A DNA stretch of 64,000 nt from Catenulispora acidiphila DSM 44928 (GTDB lineage Bacteria > Actinomycetota > Actinomycetes > Streptomycetales > Catenulisporaceae). The DNA lies in assembly GCF_000024025.1 (NCBI RefSeq), contig NC_013131.1, positions 992,001-1,056,000 on the forward strand, read 5' to 3'. The position numbers were made by a program, and so were the translations under genes. Under the pieces are notes generated by a model. That model worked only from the letters and a program-made list of their open reading frames with translations, was not told where the DNA came from and did not search any database. Shown piece by piece: positions 9,494 through 17,531 of the stretch. Each line of letters begins with the position of its first letter. The stretch's first letter is position 1.

Positions 9494-11236
9494 ATGGTGA
9501 CGGAAACTGACGCGAACCTGGTCTCAGCGGCGGCGGCCGGAGACCCGGTCGCTTTGGAGCGCCTGGTCTCCGACTACTTGCCGCTGGTCTACAACATCGT
9601 GGGGCGCGCGCTCCCGGTGGCGGCCGATGTCGATGACGTGGTGCAGGAGACGATGCTGCGCGTCGTGCGGAGCCTGCCGACGCTGCGCGACCCGCGGGTG
9701 TTCCGGTCCTGGCTGGTCGCGGTGGCGATGAACCAGGTGCGCGACCACGTGCGGGCCTACCAGGGTCGGCCGCGGCCGCTCGACGAGGCGCCGGAGCTGG
9801 CCGATCCCGGGGCGGACTTCGCGGATCTGACGCTCACGGAGCTGGGCCTGACCGGGCAGCGGCGCGAGGTCGCGATGGCCACGGCCTGGCTCGACGACGA
9901 CGACCGCGAGCTGCTGTCCCTGTGGTGGCTCGTGGAGGCCGGACACCTGACGCGCGGGGACCTGGTCGACGCGCTCGGGCTGGAGCCGCACCACGTCACG
10001 GTCCGGATCGCGCGGATGAAGGGGCAGCTGGAGACGTCGCGGGCCGTGGTGCGCGCGCTGTGTGCCGCCCCGATCTGCCTGGAGCTCTCCGACCTCGCCA
10101 TGCACTGGCACGGTCGCCCCGAACCCTTGTGGCGCAAGCGCTTCGCGCGGCACGTCCGGCAGTGCCCGACCTGCTCGGGGCTGGCGACCGACTTCGTCCC
10201 CGCCGAGCGCCTGCTGGTCCGGCTGCCGCTGGTGCCGCTGCCGTTCGGGCTGGCCGAGGCGGTGCATCACGCGGTGCCCGCGGTTCTGCACTCTGCGGCT
10301 GGTGCGACGGGGGCAGCAGGCGCCGGCGCGGGTGCGGGCGCATCAACGCAGCAGCTACCGCCGCTTGGCGGACACGGACCGGCACTGTCCTCGCATCGCC
10401 GAATACCCAAGGGCGGCGCACGCTCGGCCGCCTCGCACTTCGCCGCCAAGGCGGCCGTCGCCCTGGCCGCGACCGCCGCGGTCGTCGGCGCCGTGGTCGT
10501 GACGACCGGAGCCACCGACACCAAGGCCGACTCCGGGCCCGGCAGCGCCACGACGTCGGTCGGAGGCAGCGGAAGCTCGAACTCCCCGATCGCCACGACC
10601 CCGACGCCCTCGGGTTCCGTCAGCTCGTTGGTCGGATCGACTTCCTCGCTCCCGCCCACGTCCAGCCCCGACTCCGCCAAGTCGACGCCCAGCACCTCGA
10701 AAAGCAGCATTAAACCCACGCAGTCCACGACCAGCTCTGCCCCGTCGCGGAGCTCGGCTGCCAGCTCGCACAGCGCGCCGGCGACCACGTCGGCGTCGAC
10801 CGTTGCGAACCAGAGCGACGCGGCGAACCAGGTCCTGGCCGTGATCAACCAGGCGCGCGCGGGGCAGGGCTTGGCGCCGCTGACCATCACCGCGGGTCTC
10901 AACAAGAGCGCGGCGGCGCACACCTCTGTCATGTCCTCCGGCTGCGGCCTGTCGCACCAGTGCCCCGGCGAGCCGGCGCTCGGCGACCGCGAGACCGCTG
11001 CGGGCGTGTCGTGGATGTCGGCGGGCGAGAACATCGGCGAGGGAGGACCGGTGTCGAACACGAGTGCCGCCATCGCTTCCATGGCTGTCGGGCTGACCAA
11101 CAGCATGCTCGCCGAGCAGCCGCCGGACGACGGACACCGGCGCAACATCCTGAGCACGGACTTCCACCACGTCGGGATATCGGTGTACCGCGACAGCAAG
11201 GGCACGGTCTGGATGACGCAGGACTTCTCGAACTGA
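9494..11236 (+). CDS. ECF-like sigma factor fused to a transmembrane segment and an extracellular CAP (SCP/PR-1) domain
   Basis: A 580-residue protein from the ATG at 9494. Residues about 15-95 resemble sigma-70 region 2 (VDDVVQETMLRVVRSLPTL), and about 135-185 region 4 with a helix-turn-helix (GDLVDALGLEPHHVTVRIAR). A short zinc-finger-like HxxxCxxC follows (HVRQCPTC, about 215-222), like the anti-sigma ZAS motif. Then come one hydrophobic helix (about 316-340), a Ser/Thr/Pro-rich stretch (about 345-440) and a CAP domain (443-580) with the conserved SAGENIGEG and DDGHRRNIL motifs. The predicted topology is DNA-binding inside and CAP domain outside. The reading frame is continuous with consistent codon usage, so this is not two genes joined by an error. 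Function is inference: a membrane-tethered sigma that senses, or is released by, an envelope signal. Confidence 0.88.
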   Translation: MVTETDANLVSAAAAGDPVALERLVSDYLPLVYNIVGRALPVAADVDDVVQETMLRVVRSLPTLRDPRVFRSWLVAVAMNQVRDHVRAYQGRPRPLDEAPELADPGADFADLTLTELGLTGQRREVAMATAWLDDDDRELLSLWWLVEAGHLTRGDLVDALGLEPHHVTVRIARMKGQLETSRAVVRALCAAPICLELSDLAMHWHGRPEPLWRKRFARHVRQCPTCSGLATDFVPAERLLVRLPLVPLPFGLAEAVHHAVPAVLHSAAGATGAAGAGAGAGASTQQLPPLGGHGPALSSHRRIPKGGARSAASHFAAKAAVALAATAAVVGAVVVTTGATDTKADSGPGSATTSVGGSGSSNSPIATTPTPSGSVSSLVGSTSSLPPTSSPDSAKSTPSTSKSSIKPTQSTTSSAPSRSSAASSHSAPATTSASTVANQSDAANQVLAVINQARAGQGLAPLTITAGLNKSAAAHTSVMSSGCGLSHQCPGEPALGDRETAAGVSWMSAGENIGEGGPVSNTSAAIASMAVGLTNSMLAEQPPDDGHRRNILSTDFHHVGISVYRDSKGTVWMTQDFSN

Positions 11237-11303
11237 GCGGAGTGGGGCGGCGGCGGGGCGGCGGCGCATCTCGTTCGCGCGGGATCTCTGGGAGCCTTGG
11301 GCG

Positions 11304-12179
11304 ATGCAGAGCAATAAGCCCGATGCGGCTGACGAGTGGACCGCCGACCTGCTCCCGCCTGGAACGCAGGCGCTCCGCACCGAGCCCTTGACTGGGGGCG
11401 TGGCCCACACGGCTTGGCGGGTCGCGCTCTCCGACGGCCGCGAGGTCGTGGTGAAGGGCGGCCGTTCTGTTCCCGACGGCTTCTTCGGACAGGAAGCGGA
11501 AAGTCTTGAAGCGCTAAGGGATATCGGCGGACTGCCTACTCCTGACGTCCTGCATGTCGGTCCCAACTCCTTGGTTCTGCAAGCCTTGAACTCCGAGCTG
11601 CCCGACACCCCACAGTTCTGGGAAACCGCCGGGCGCGCCATCGCAGCCCTGCATGATCACGAATCCGATCGGCACGGCTGGCATCACGACGGCATGCTCG
11701 GCCTCCTGCCCCAGGAGAACGCTTGGGACGAGGACGGTCATCGGTTCTTCGCCGAGCACCGGATCCTGCGCTATCTGCGTGAGCCGAATGTCGAAGCCGC
11801 TTTCGAGTCCGAGGATCTGCGTGCGCTGGAGCGCTTGTGTGAGCGCCTTCCCGGTCTGCTTCCGGCGGCGCCTGCGGCGTTGGTCCACGGCGACCTGTGG
11901 CGCGCGAACATCATCGCCGCCTTCGACGACACGCCGGTCTTCATCGACCCCGCTGTCTACTACGGCTGGCCAGAGATAGACGTGAGCATGATGTACTGCA
12001 CCGGCGGTGTGCCGGAGGAGTTCTTCGCTGCTTACTACGAAGTGCGCCCGCCGGTCGGCGATTGGCGTGAGCGGATGGACCTGCTGAACCTTCGTGAGTG
12101 GCTGTGTGTGGTCGCGCATTTCGGTGCGGATGAGAAGTCTGTGAGTCGGATTCGTGAAGTGCTGAAGCGGTTCGCGTAG
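11304..12179 (+). CDS. Fructosamine kinase family protein
   Basis: A 291-residue cytoplasmic kinase of the fructosamine-3-kinase family (protein-kinase-like fold), which phosphorylates sugar adducts on protein amines for deglycation. Seen: an N-terminal nucleotide-binding half with VVVKGG (Lys for ATP), then the catalytic loop VHGDLWRANI and the metal motif PVFIDPAVYYGWPEIDVSMM, the signature that separates this family from aminoglycoside phosphotransferases. It lies 67 bases after the sigma-CAP gene and 22 bases before the dehydrogenase gene, so the latter two may form an operon. Substrate not deducible. Confidence 0.9.
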   Translation: MQSNKPDAADEWTADLLPPGTQALRTEPLTGGVAHTAWRVALSDGREVVVKGGRSVPDGFFGQEAESLEALRDIGGLPTPDVLHVGPNSLVLQALNSELPDTPQFWETAGRAIAALHDHESDRHGWHHDGMLGLLPQENAWDEDGHRFFAEHRILRYLREPNVEAAFESEDLRALERLCERLPGLLPAAPAALVHGDLWRANIIAAFDDTPVFIDPAVYYGWPEIDVSMMYCTGGVPEEFFAAYYEVRPPVGDWRERMDLLNLREWLCVVAHFGADEKSVSRIREVLKRFA

Positions 12180-12201
12180 ACGTACAAGAGAGGAGTGCGC
12201 C

Positions 12202-13221
12202 ATGGCGACGATGCGTGCCGCACGTCTGAACCTGTCCACCGGGACGCTGAGCGTCGAGGACGTCGAGAAGCCGGCGCCGGGGACCGGCGAGGTGCTGGTC
12301 AAGGTCGAGGCGGCGGGCGTCTGCCTGTCGGACGTCCACCTGGTCCGCGGCTACTTCGCCAAGCCTCGCCTCCTGGTCGGCGACACCGTCACGCTCGGTC
12401 ACGAGATCGCGGGCACGGTCGCCGAGGTCGGGCCGGATGTTACGGCTTGGAAGCCGGGTGACCGGGTCGTGCTGCAGGCCGGCGAGGTCCGCGACGGCCA
12501 GGTGTGGACCCGCGGCGTCGACTACGACGGCGGCTGGGCCGACTTCGCGCTCGCGCGGCAGGACACGCTGGTCGCGCTGCCGGATTCCATCCCGTTCGAA
12601 CAGGGCGCGATCATTCCGGACGCGGTGTCGACGCCGTGGGGTGCGATCACCGCGACGGCGCACGTCGGTCCGGCGCAGTCGGTCGGCGTGTGGGGGATCG
12701 GTGGGCTCGGGGCGCACGCGGTGCAGCTGTTGCGGGCGATCGGTGCGTGTCCGATCATCGCGATCGACCCTTCGGAGGCCGCGCGGGAGCGTGCCTTGGC
12801 CTTCGGCGCGGACATCGCGCTGGATTCTGCGGACCCGGAACTGCGTTCCGCGATCCGTGCGGCGACTGGTGGTGTCGGGCTGGAGTATGCGTTCGACTTC
12901 GCCGGGGTGACGCCGGTGCGGGACCAGGCGCTGCGGCAGTTGGCGCCGGGCGGAAAGCTGGTGTTGGTCGGGCTGAGCGGTCAGCCGATCACGATCGAGA
13001 ACAGCACACGGTTCCAGTCCGCGCAGTATCAGCTGTTGGGGCACTACGGTTCGCCGGAGGAGTCGGTCGCACAGTTGATCCGCCTAGAGGCCGGCGGTCG
13101 GCTGAACCTCGCGCGGTCCATCTCCGGGGTCATGGGACTGGAGGAGGCTGCCGAGGCGGTCGAGCGGCTGGAGAAGAAGGTGGGGGATCCGATCCGGATC
13201 GTGTTGCGTCCGTCTCTCTAA
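12202..13221 (+). CDS. Medium-chain zinc-type alcohol dehydrogenase family oxidoreductase
   Basis: A 339-residue NAD(P)-dependent dehydrogenase. The GroES-like domain has the catalytic zinc ligands Cys in AGVCLSDVH and His/Glu in LGHEIAG; the Rossmann fold has VWGIGGLGAHAVQLL followed by IAIDPS. The structural-zinc loop with four cysteines is absent: the segment after VVLQAG is short and has no cysteine, so this is a single-zinc subgroup. A GAGAGGAG ribosome site precedes the ATG at 12202. Substrate unknown. Confidence 0.92.
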   Translation: MATMRAARLNLSTGTLSVEDVEKPAPGTGEVLVKVEAAGVCLSDVHLVRGYFAKPRLLVGDTVTLGHEIAGTVAEVGPDVTAWKPGDRVVLQAGEVRDGQVWTRGVDYDGGWADFALARQDTLVALPDSIPFEQGAIIPDAVSTPWGAITATAHVGPAQSVGVWGIGGLGAHAVQLLRAIGACPIIAIDPSEAARERALAFGADIALDSADPELRSAIRAATGGVGLEYAFDFAGVTPVRDQALRQLAPGGKLVLVGLSGQPITIENSTRFQSAQYQLLGHYGSPEESVAQLIRLEAGGRLNLARSISGVMGLEEAAEAVERLEKKVGDPIRIVLRPSL

Positions 13222-13290
13222 CGCTCCCTATGTCTCCGTATATATAGCGTTCTCCATAAACTAACCAGGTCAGGACATTCGACCCGGCCT

Positions 13291-14343
13291 GTGCGGCCTC
13301 GATCCTCGGGAAACACTCTGTTCGCCTACTTGCTCGCCACGCTGTTCGCGTTGTTGTTCGTGAACTCGATGATGCGAGATGCGCGCGGGTTCCGGAACGC
13401 GGTGTTCCTGGGGCTGACGTTGTCGTTCCTGGGTTTGGGGCTGCTCGTCGGGGTGACGCGGACCTCTGGCGACGGACGGGCGCTGGCGGTCGTGGCGGTG
13501 GCGCTGTTGCCCACGCTGGGGTTGGTGGCGCTGGTGACGTTCCTGATCCTCAACGGCATGACGATGCTGCGTAAGGAGGGGCGGAACGCCGCCAACCTGC
13601 TGTCCCTCGCCTGTGGGGTCGGCATCATCGCGTTGATGCTGTTGCTGGTGGCGGCTTTGGTGGCTCGGCGGCACGAGCTGTTGGCTTTGGCTGCCGCCGC
13701 GGTGCTCGTGGTCTGCTACTTGGCGTTTCTGTTCTTCTGCTACCTCAGCTATGGGTTCCTCTACCGGCGGATGCCTATCCGGCGCGTTCCTGACTTCGTG
13801 GTGATTCTCGGCGCCGGTCTCATGGGCGGACGGCGAGTGTCTCCGTTGCTGGCGAGCCGGTTGGAGCGGGGACGCGCAGTGTACGAATCCCTTAGCGCGC
13901 TCGCGCAGAACTCGGGGGATACGCAGAGGGTTCCTATGCTCATCGTCTCCGGCGGCAAGGGCTCGGACGAGCGGCTGTCCGAAGCCGAGGCGATGGAGAA
14001 CTACTTGGTGGAGGCTGGGTTTCCCGCCGACCGGATCCTCAAGGAGGATCAGTCGAGTACGACGGAGGAGAACCTTCTCTATAGCGCGGCGCTTATGAGG
14101 GAGAACCGGCCTGAGGGGTATCGCTGTGTAGTCGTCACGAACGACTTCCACAGCTACCGCGCGGCGTTGATCGCTCGCGACCTTGACGTGCCGGCTCAAG
14201 TGGTGGGATCTCCGACGGCCGCGTACTTCCTGCCGAGCGCGACCATCCGTGAGTTCATCGCTGTGTTCGTGCGCTACTGGAAGTGGAATCTCCCCATTTG
14301 CGCGTTCCTCGCAGCTCCGGCTCTTGTGATGTTGGCGCGCTGA
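13291..14343 (+). CDS. YdcF/SanA/ElyC-family (DUF218) membrane protein
   Basis: A 350-residue protein with about four or five hydrophobic helices in the first 150 residues, then a DUF218 domain: DFVVILGAGLMGGRRVSPLL, MLIVSGGKG, EAEAMENYLVEAGFP and SSTTEENL, then VVTNDFHSYRAALIA, and a last hydrophobic segment at the C-terminus. Relatives include ElyC and SanA of enteric bacteria, linked to envelope polymer synthesis. The GTG at 13291 is the first start in frame and lacks a clear ribosome site, so the start is uncertain. Confidence 0.88.
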   Translation: MRPRSSGNTLFAYLLATLFALLFVNSMMRDARGFRNAVFLGLTLSFLGLGLLVGVTRTSGDGRALAVVAVALLPTLGLVALVTFLILNGMTMLRKEGRNAANLLSLACGVGIIALMLLLVAALVARRHELLALAAAAVLVVCYLAFLFFCYLSYGFLYRRMPIRRVPDFVVILGAGLMGGRRVSPLLASRLERGRAVYESLSALAQNSGDTQRVPMLIVSGGKGSDERLSEAEAMENYLVEAGFPADRILKEDQSSTTEENLLYSAALMRENRPEGYRCVVVTNDFHSYRAALIARDLDVPAQVVGSPTAAYFLPSATIREFIAVFVRYWKWNLPICAFLAAPALVMLAR

Positions 14344-14365
14344 GGCGCGCCTGCTGCACAGGTGC

Positions 14366-14980
14366 GTGTCCGACCTCGAAGATGGGTTGGTGAACGGATA
14401 CGCAGTCGTCGATGTCGAAACTTCCGGATTCCAGCCTCCGATCGCCGAGATCCTGGAAGTCGCGATCGTGCATGTAGACGCCACCGGGCAGGTGACGGGC
14501 AGTTGGGACAGTCTGCTGCGACCGCAGGGCGGGGTCGGGGCGACGCGGGTGCACGGCATCACGCGCGAGATGGTGGAGCCGGCGCCGCGCTTCGAGGACG
14601 TCGGCATGGAGCTGCACGGGCTGCTCGTGGACCGGGTGGTCGTGGCGCACAATCTGGCGTTCGACGCCAAGTTCCTGGTGACACAGTTCGCGCGGCTCGG
14701 CGTGCACTCCCCGGAGATCGCCGGCGGCGCGTGCACGCTGCGGACCTCGCAGGCGATGCTGCCAGGGCCTTCGTACAAGCTGCTGGACTGCTGTGAGGCG
14801 GTCGGGGTCGAGCTGACCGACGCGCACAGCGCCCTCGGCGACGCGCTGGCGACGGCACGGCTACTCGGGTTCTTCCTGCAGCGCGGCGTCAACGTCGGCG
14901 GCATGGCGGTGCGGCCGCAGGCGGCGGTGCCCCAGCCGCGAGCGGAGCTCGGTGATCTGTTCCTGTCCAGGTCACGCTAG
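14366..14980 (+). CDS. DnaQ-like 3'-5' exonuclease (DEDDh)
   Basis: A 204-residue exonuclease of the RNase T/DnaQ superfamily. The four acidic positions and His are visible: AVVDVETSG (Exo I), VVAHNLAFDAKFL (Exo II) and DAHSALGDALATA (Exo III with the DEDDh His). Similar to the proofreading epsilon domain, but it is a stand-alone protein, as is common in actinobacteria. The start at 14366 (GTG) or an internal GTG at 14390 are both possible; the shorter form begins eight residues later, still ahead of the first motif. Confidence 0.9.
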   Translation: MSDLEDGLVNGYAVVDVETSGFQPPIAEILEVAIVHVDATGQVTGSWDSLLRPQGGVGATRVHGITREMVEPAPRFEDVGMELHGLLVDRVVVAHNLAFDAKFLVTQFARLGVHSPEIAGGACTLRTSQAMLPGPSYKLLDCCEAVGVELTDAHSALGDALATARLLGFFLQRGVNVGGMAVRPQAAVPQPRAELGDLFLSRSR

Positions 14981-15028
14981 GTTTTCTGTTTTCTTCGCAG
15001 CTTCTCGGCAAACTTGTTGCGCAGTCGT

Positions 15029-15063
15029 GATAACGACGTTATCGTTCTTGTAACGACGTTATC
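15029..15063 (+). promoter_or_regulatory. Twin palindromic operators upstream of the thioredoxin-like gene
   Basis: GATAACGACGTTATC (15029-15043) and GTAACGACGTTATC (15050-15063) share the palindromic core TAACGACGTTA, repeated 20 bases apart, about two helical turns on the same face. They lie 20 bases before the start codon at 15083. The form suits a TetR-type dimer, and a TetR gene lies downstream in the same unit. Confidence 0.75.
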
Positions 15064-15082
15064 GAGTGCCGAGGAGGCCGCC

Positions 15083-16144
15083 ATGAACTTCACGATCTTG
15101 GACGATCACCGCGATGTGGCCGTCGACGCGCGCATCGCCGGTGATGGCAGGGTCCTGATTCCCATCGCCGAGGTCCCCGGTGCTCTCGGCTGGGAACGCA
15201 AGCCACAGGGCTGGTGCCGGGGCGACATATGCATACCCGCACGGGTCGCCGCCGGAGTCGAGCGGGACGGCAACTTCGTGGACTTGGCGGCGTTCGCGGA
15301 GTTGGTCGATCGCCCCTACGCGGCCGTGCCCGGCTTGGGTGTCGCGGCCGTCGGCGCTTCGGCTGCTGAGCGTGCTTCCGCTCTGGCCGAGGGGGAGGCG
15401 CCGGACTTTGAGCTGCGCGATGTGGCCGGCGTCGCGCACCGCTTGAGCGATCTGCGCGGACGCAAGGTGGCGCTGGTGTTCTGGGCGTCATGGTGTGGCT
15501 GCCGCTACGACCTGCCGGAGTGGGAACGTCAGCATGTTGCGTTGAGCCCCGAGGGCTTCTCCGTGGTGAGTGTGGCGATCGACCGCCGTCCCGCCGACGC
15601 CGAACCGTGGATCAAGGAGGCGGCAGCGACCCACCCGGCGCTGATCGACGCTGACGGCACCGTCGCCGACCGCTATCAGGTTCTGAACGTCCCGACCGTG
15701 GTCTGGATCGACGAGGAGGGCCGCATTGCCCGCCCGAACGATACCCAGTTCGCCACCGACCTCTTCCGCTCCATGAGCGGCCTGGACTCGGCGCGTGCCA
15801 TGGCGGCGCTGGAACGCTGGGTCCGCAACGACGACAGCGGCCTGACCGCCGACGACGTCGCCACCTACGCGCCCCAAGTCACCGCCGCCCAACAGCAAGC
15901 GCGCACGGAGGCGGCACTGGCCCTGTGGCTCCACCGCGCCGGCCACCCCACGGAAGCCGCCGCGCACTTCGCCGAAGCCGAGCGTCTGGCGCCCGAAGAC
16001 GTGACCATCTGGCGCGGCTCGATGCCCCTGCTCGGCGCGGATCCCATGGGCGACGAGTACTTCACACGCCGCGAGGCACTCGCCGACGCAGGCATCCCGA
16101 TCTACCGCCCTCTGCCCGATTGGCAAGGCGCCACGAAGGAGTGA
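15083..16144 (+). CDS. Thioredoxin-fold (TlpA/ResA-like) protein with a CxC active site
   Basis: A 353-residue protein from the ATG at 15083 (ribosome site GAGGAGG). Residues about 1-110 form a domain I do not recognise. A thioredoxin fold follows (about 112-245) with VALVFWASWCGCRYDLPEWE, VSVAIDRRP and the cis-Pro segment LNVPTVVWIDE. The active site reads W-C138-G-C140, one residue shorter than the usual CxxC. About 100 C-terminal residues are helical with a TPR-like stretch (LHRAGHPTEAAAHFAEAERL). No signal peptide is seen, so it is probably cytoplasmic. It precedes a TetR gene by 55 bases and carries twin operators upstream. Confidence 0.87.
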   Translation: MNFTILDDHRDVAVDARIAGDGRVLIPIAEVPGALGWERKPQGWCRGDICIPARVAAGVERDGNFVDLAAFAELVDRPYAAVPGLGVAAVGASAAERASALAEGEAPDFELRDVAGVAHRLSDLRGRKVALVFWASWCGCRYDLPEWERQHVALSPEGFSVVSVAIDRRPADAEPWIKEAAATHPALIDADGTVADRYQVLNVPTVVWIDEEGRIARPNDTQFATDLFRSMSGLDSARAMAALERWVRNDDSGLTADDVATYAPQVTAAQQQARTEAALALWLHRAGHPTEAAAHFAEAERLAPEDVTIWRGSMPLLGADPMGDEYFTRREALADAGIPIYRPLPDWQGATKE

Positions 16145-16199
16145 TCGCTACAGTGACGCTCGGCTAGGCGGAGCCGACAACCGACAGCGGGAAACGGAC

Positions 16200-16892
16200 A
16201 TGAGTACGAAGCCTGAGACCACGAAGCCTAAGAGCGCGAAGCCCGAGACGACGGACGACTACGAGCCGATCGCCCCCGGCGTCTACGCCCGAGCCCAAGC
16301 CCTCGGCCAGGAGGTGCTGCGTGCCTCCCTGCTGGACGTCGCCGCCCAACTCCTCGCCGCCGAAGGCCCGGCCGCCCTGACCATGCGCCGCATCGCCACC
16401 GAAGCAGGCTGCTCCACGATGGTCCTGTACAAGCACTTCGGCTCCAAGGACGCCATCGCCGCCGCCCTGTACCTCGAAGGCTTCGCCCGCCTCAAGCGCC
16501 ACCTCGACGCCGTCCCCCGAGGCGACGACCCCGCCGAACACCTGGCCGCCCTCGGCCGCGCCTACCGCGAGAACGCCCTGGCCGAACCCAACTTCTACGA
16601 CGTCATGCACGGCCCCGGCATCCCCGGCTACACCCCCGACGCCGAAGCCACAGCAGCCGCCAACCAAAGCCTCGCCGTCCTCCACGAAGCCGCCCAACAC
16701 TGCATCGACACCGGCATCTTCCGCCCCAACGCCGACCCCACCGAAATCACCGAAGTCCTCTGGGCCGCCGCCCACGGCATCATCAGCCTAGAAAGAGCCG
16801 GCCACATCCCCCCCACCACCGCCCCCCACCGCTTCCGCACCCTCACCGCCGCCGCCGCCGCCTCCTTCACCACCCCCGCCCCCGCCCCCTAG
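16200..16892 (+). CDS. TetR-family regulator with WHG C-terminal domain
   Basis: A 230-residue repressor. The N-terminal helix-turn-helix is MRRIATEAGCSTMVLYKHFGSKDAI (about residues 61-85). The C-terminal half carries the W..HG signature (EVLWAAAHGIISLE) of the WHG ligand-binding domain. The first 20 residues are an unusual Lys/Pro/Thr repeat (TKPETTKPKSAKPETT). Its likely targets are the two TAACGACGTTA palindromes upstream of the preceding gene, which would make the pair an autoregulated unit; this is inference from position. Confidence 0.92.
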   Translation: MSTKPETTKPKSAKPETTDDYEPIAPGVYARAQALGQEVLRASLLDVAAQLLAAEGPAALTMRRIATEAGCSTMVLYKHFGSKDAIAAALYLEGFARLKRHLDAVPRGDDPAEHLAALGRAYRENALAEPNFYDVMHGPGIPGYTPDAEATAAANQSLAVLHEAAQHCIDTGIFRPNADPTEITEVLWAAAHGIISLERAGHIPPTTAPHRFRTLTAAAAASFTTPAPAP

Positions 16893-16945
16893 CGCAGGCG
16901 AGAGAACCAGCAGCGCTTGTGAGGGCAGCCGCAACCGACCCGTCG

Positions 16946-17295
16946 CCCAGCCAGCGCACGCGGGAACATCGCCAGCATCCGCATCGCTGCCGCCTGGCTA
17001 GGGGTTGGGCTGATCGTGGCTGAGTGCCCGACTTTGCCGCCTAGCCAGCGCACGCCGCAGCACCGGCAGCATTCGCCTTTCTGCCGCCACTCCCTCCGCG
17101 ATTAGCCCGACTCCCTGCCCGCTACCTAGCTGGTGCCTGCCGGAAGCAGCCCCAGCCGACTTGCCGCCTAGCCAGCGTGCGCGGGAGCACCAGCAGCATC
17201 CGCCACTTTCGCCGCAGGTAGCCCAACTTCCTGCGCGCATCCTCGCCCCGCCGGCCAGCTGGCGCTTTCGCGAGCAGCGGCAGCCGATTCGCGCC
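16946..17295. repeat. Three degenerate direct repeats in a 639-base gene-free stretch
   Basis: The stretch 16893-17531 holds no convincing gene. It contains three diverged copies of a unit of about 95-125 bases, anchored by CCAGCGCACGC-like sequence at 16951, 17045 and 17172, each followed by a G(A/C)(A/G)CA(C/T)C-rGCAGCATcCGC-like segment; copies 2 and 3 are preceded by GCCGCCTAG. Open frames crossing it on the minus strand lack codon bias and known domains. It looks like decayed or non-coding duplicated sequence. Confidence 0.55.
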
Positions 17296-17531
17296 TTTGC
17301 CACGGCTCCCGCCCGGGTAGCTCAAATCTTGCGCGAGTACCTGCTGCCTACTGCCTTGGCTGATCAGTAGCCTGATGCAGCTTCTCCACCGTGCTGAGCG
17401 TCGATTTCGCCTCTGAGCTGCTCTTCGCAATGCCGGGCGCGGTGCTCGTCCTCTGCATGACGCCGAGGCGGGCCGCCGGATACGATCGGGCGCTCGTCGG
17501 CGTTCGATGAGCTGGACCAACGGGGGTTTAT

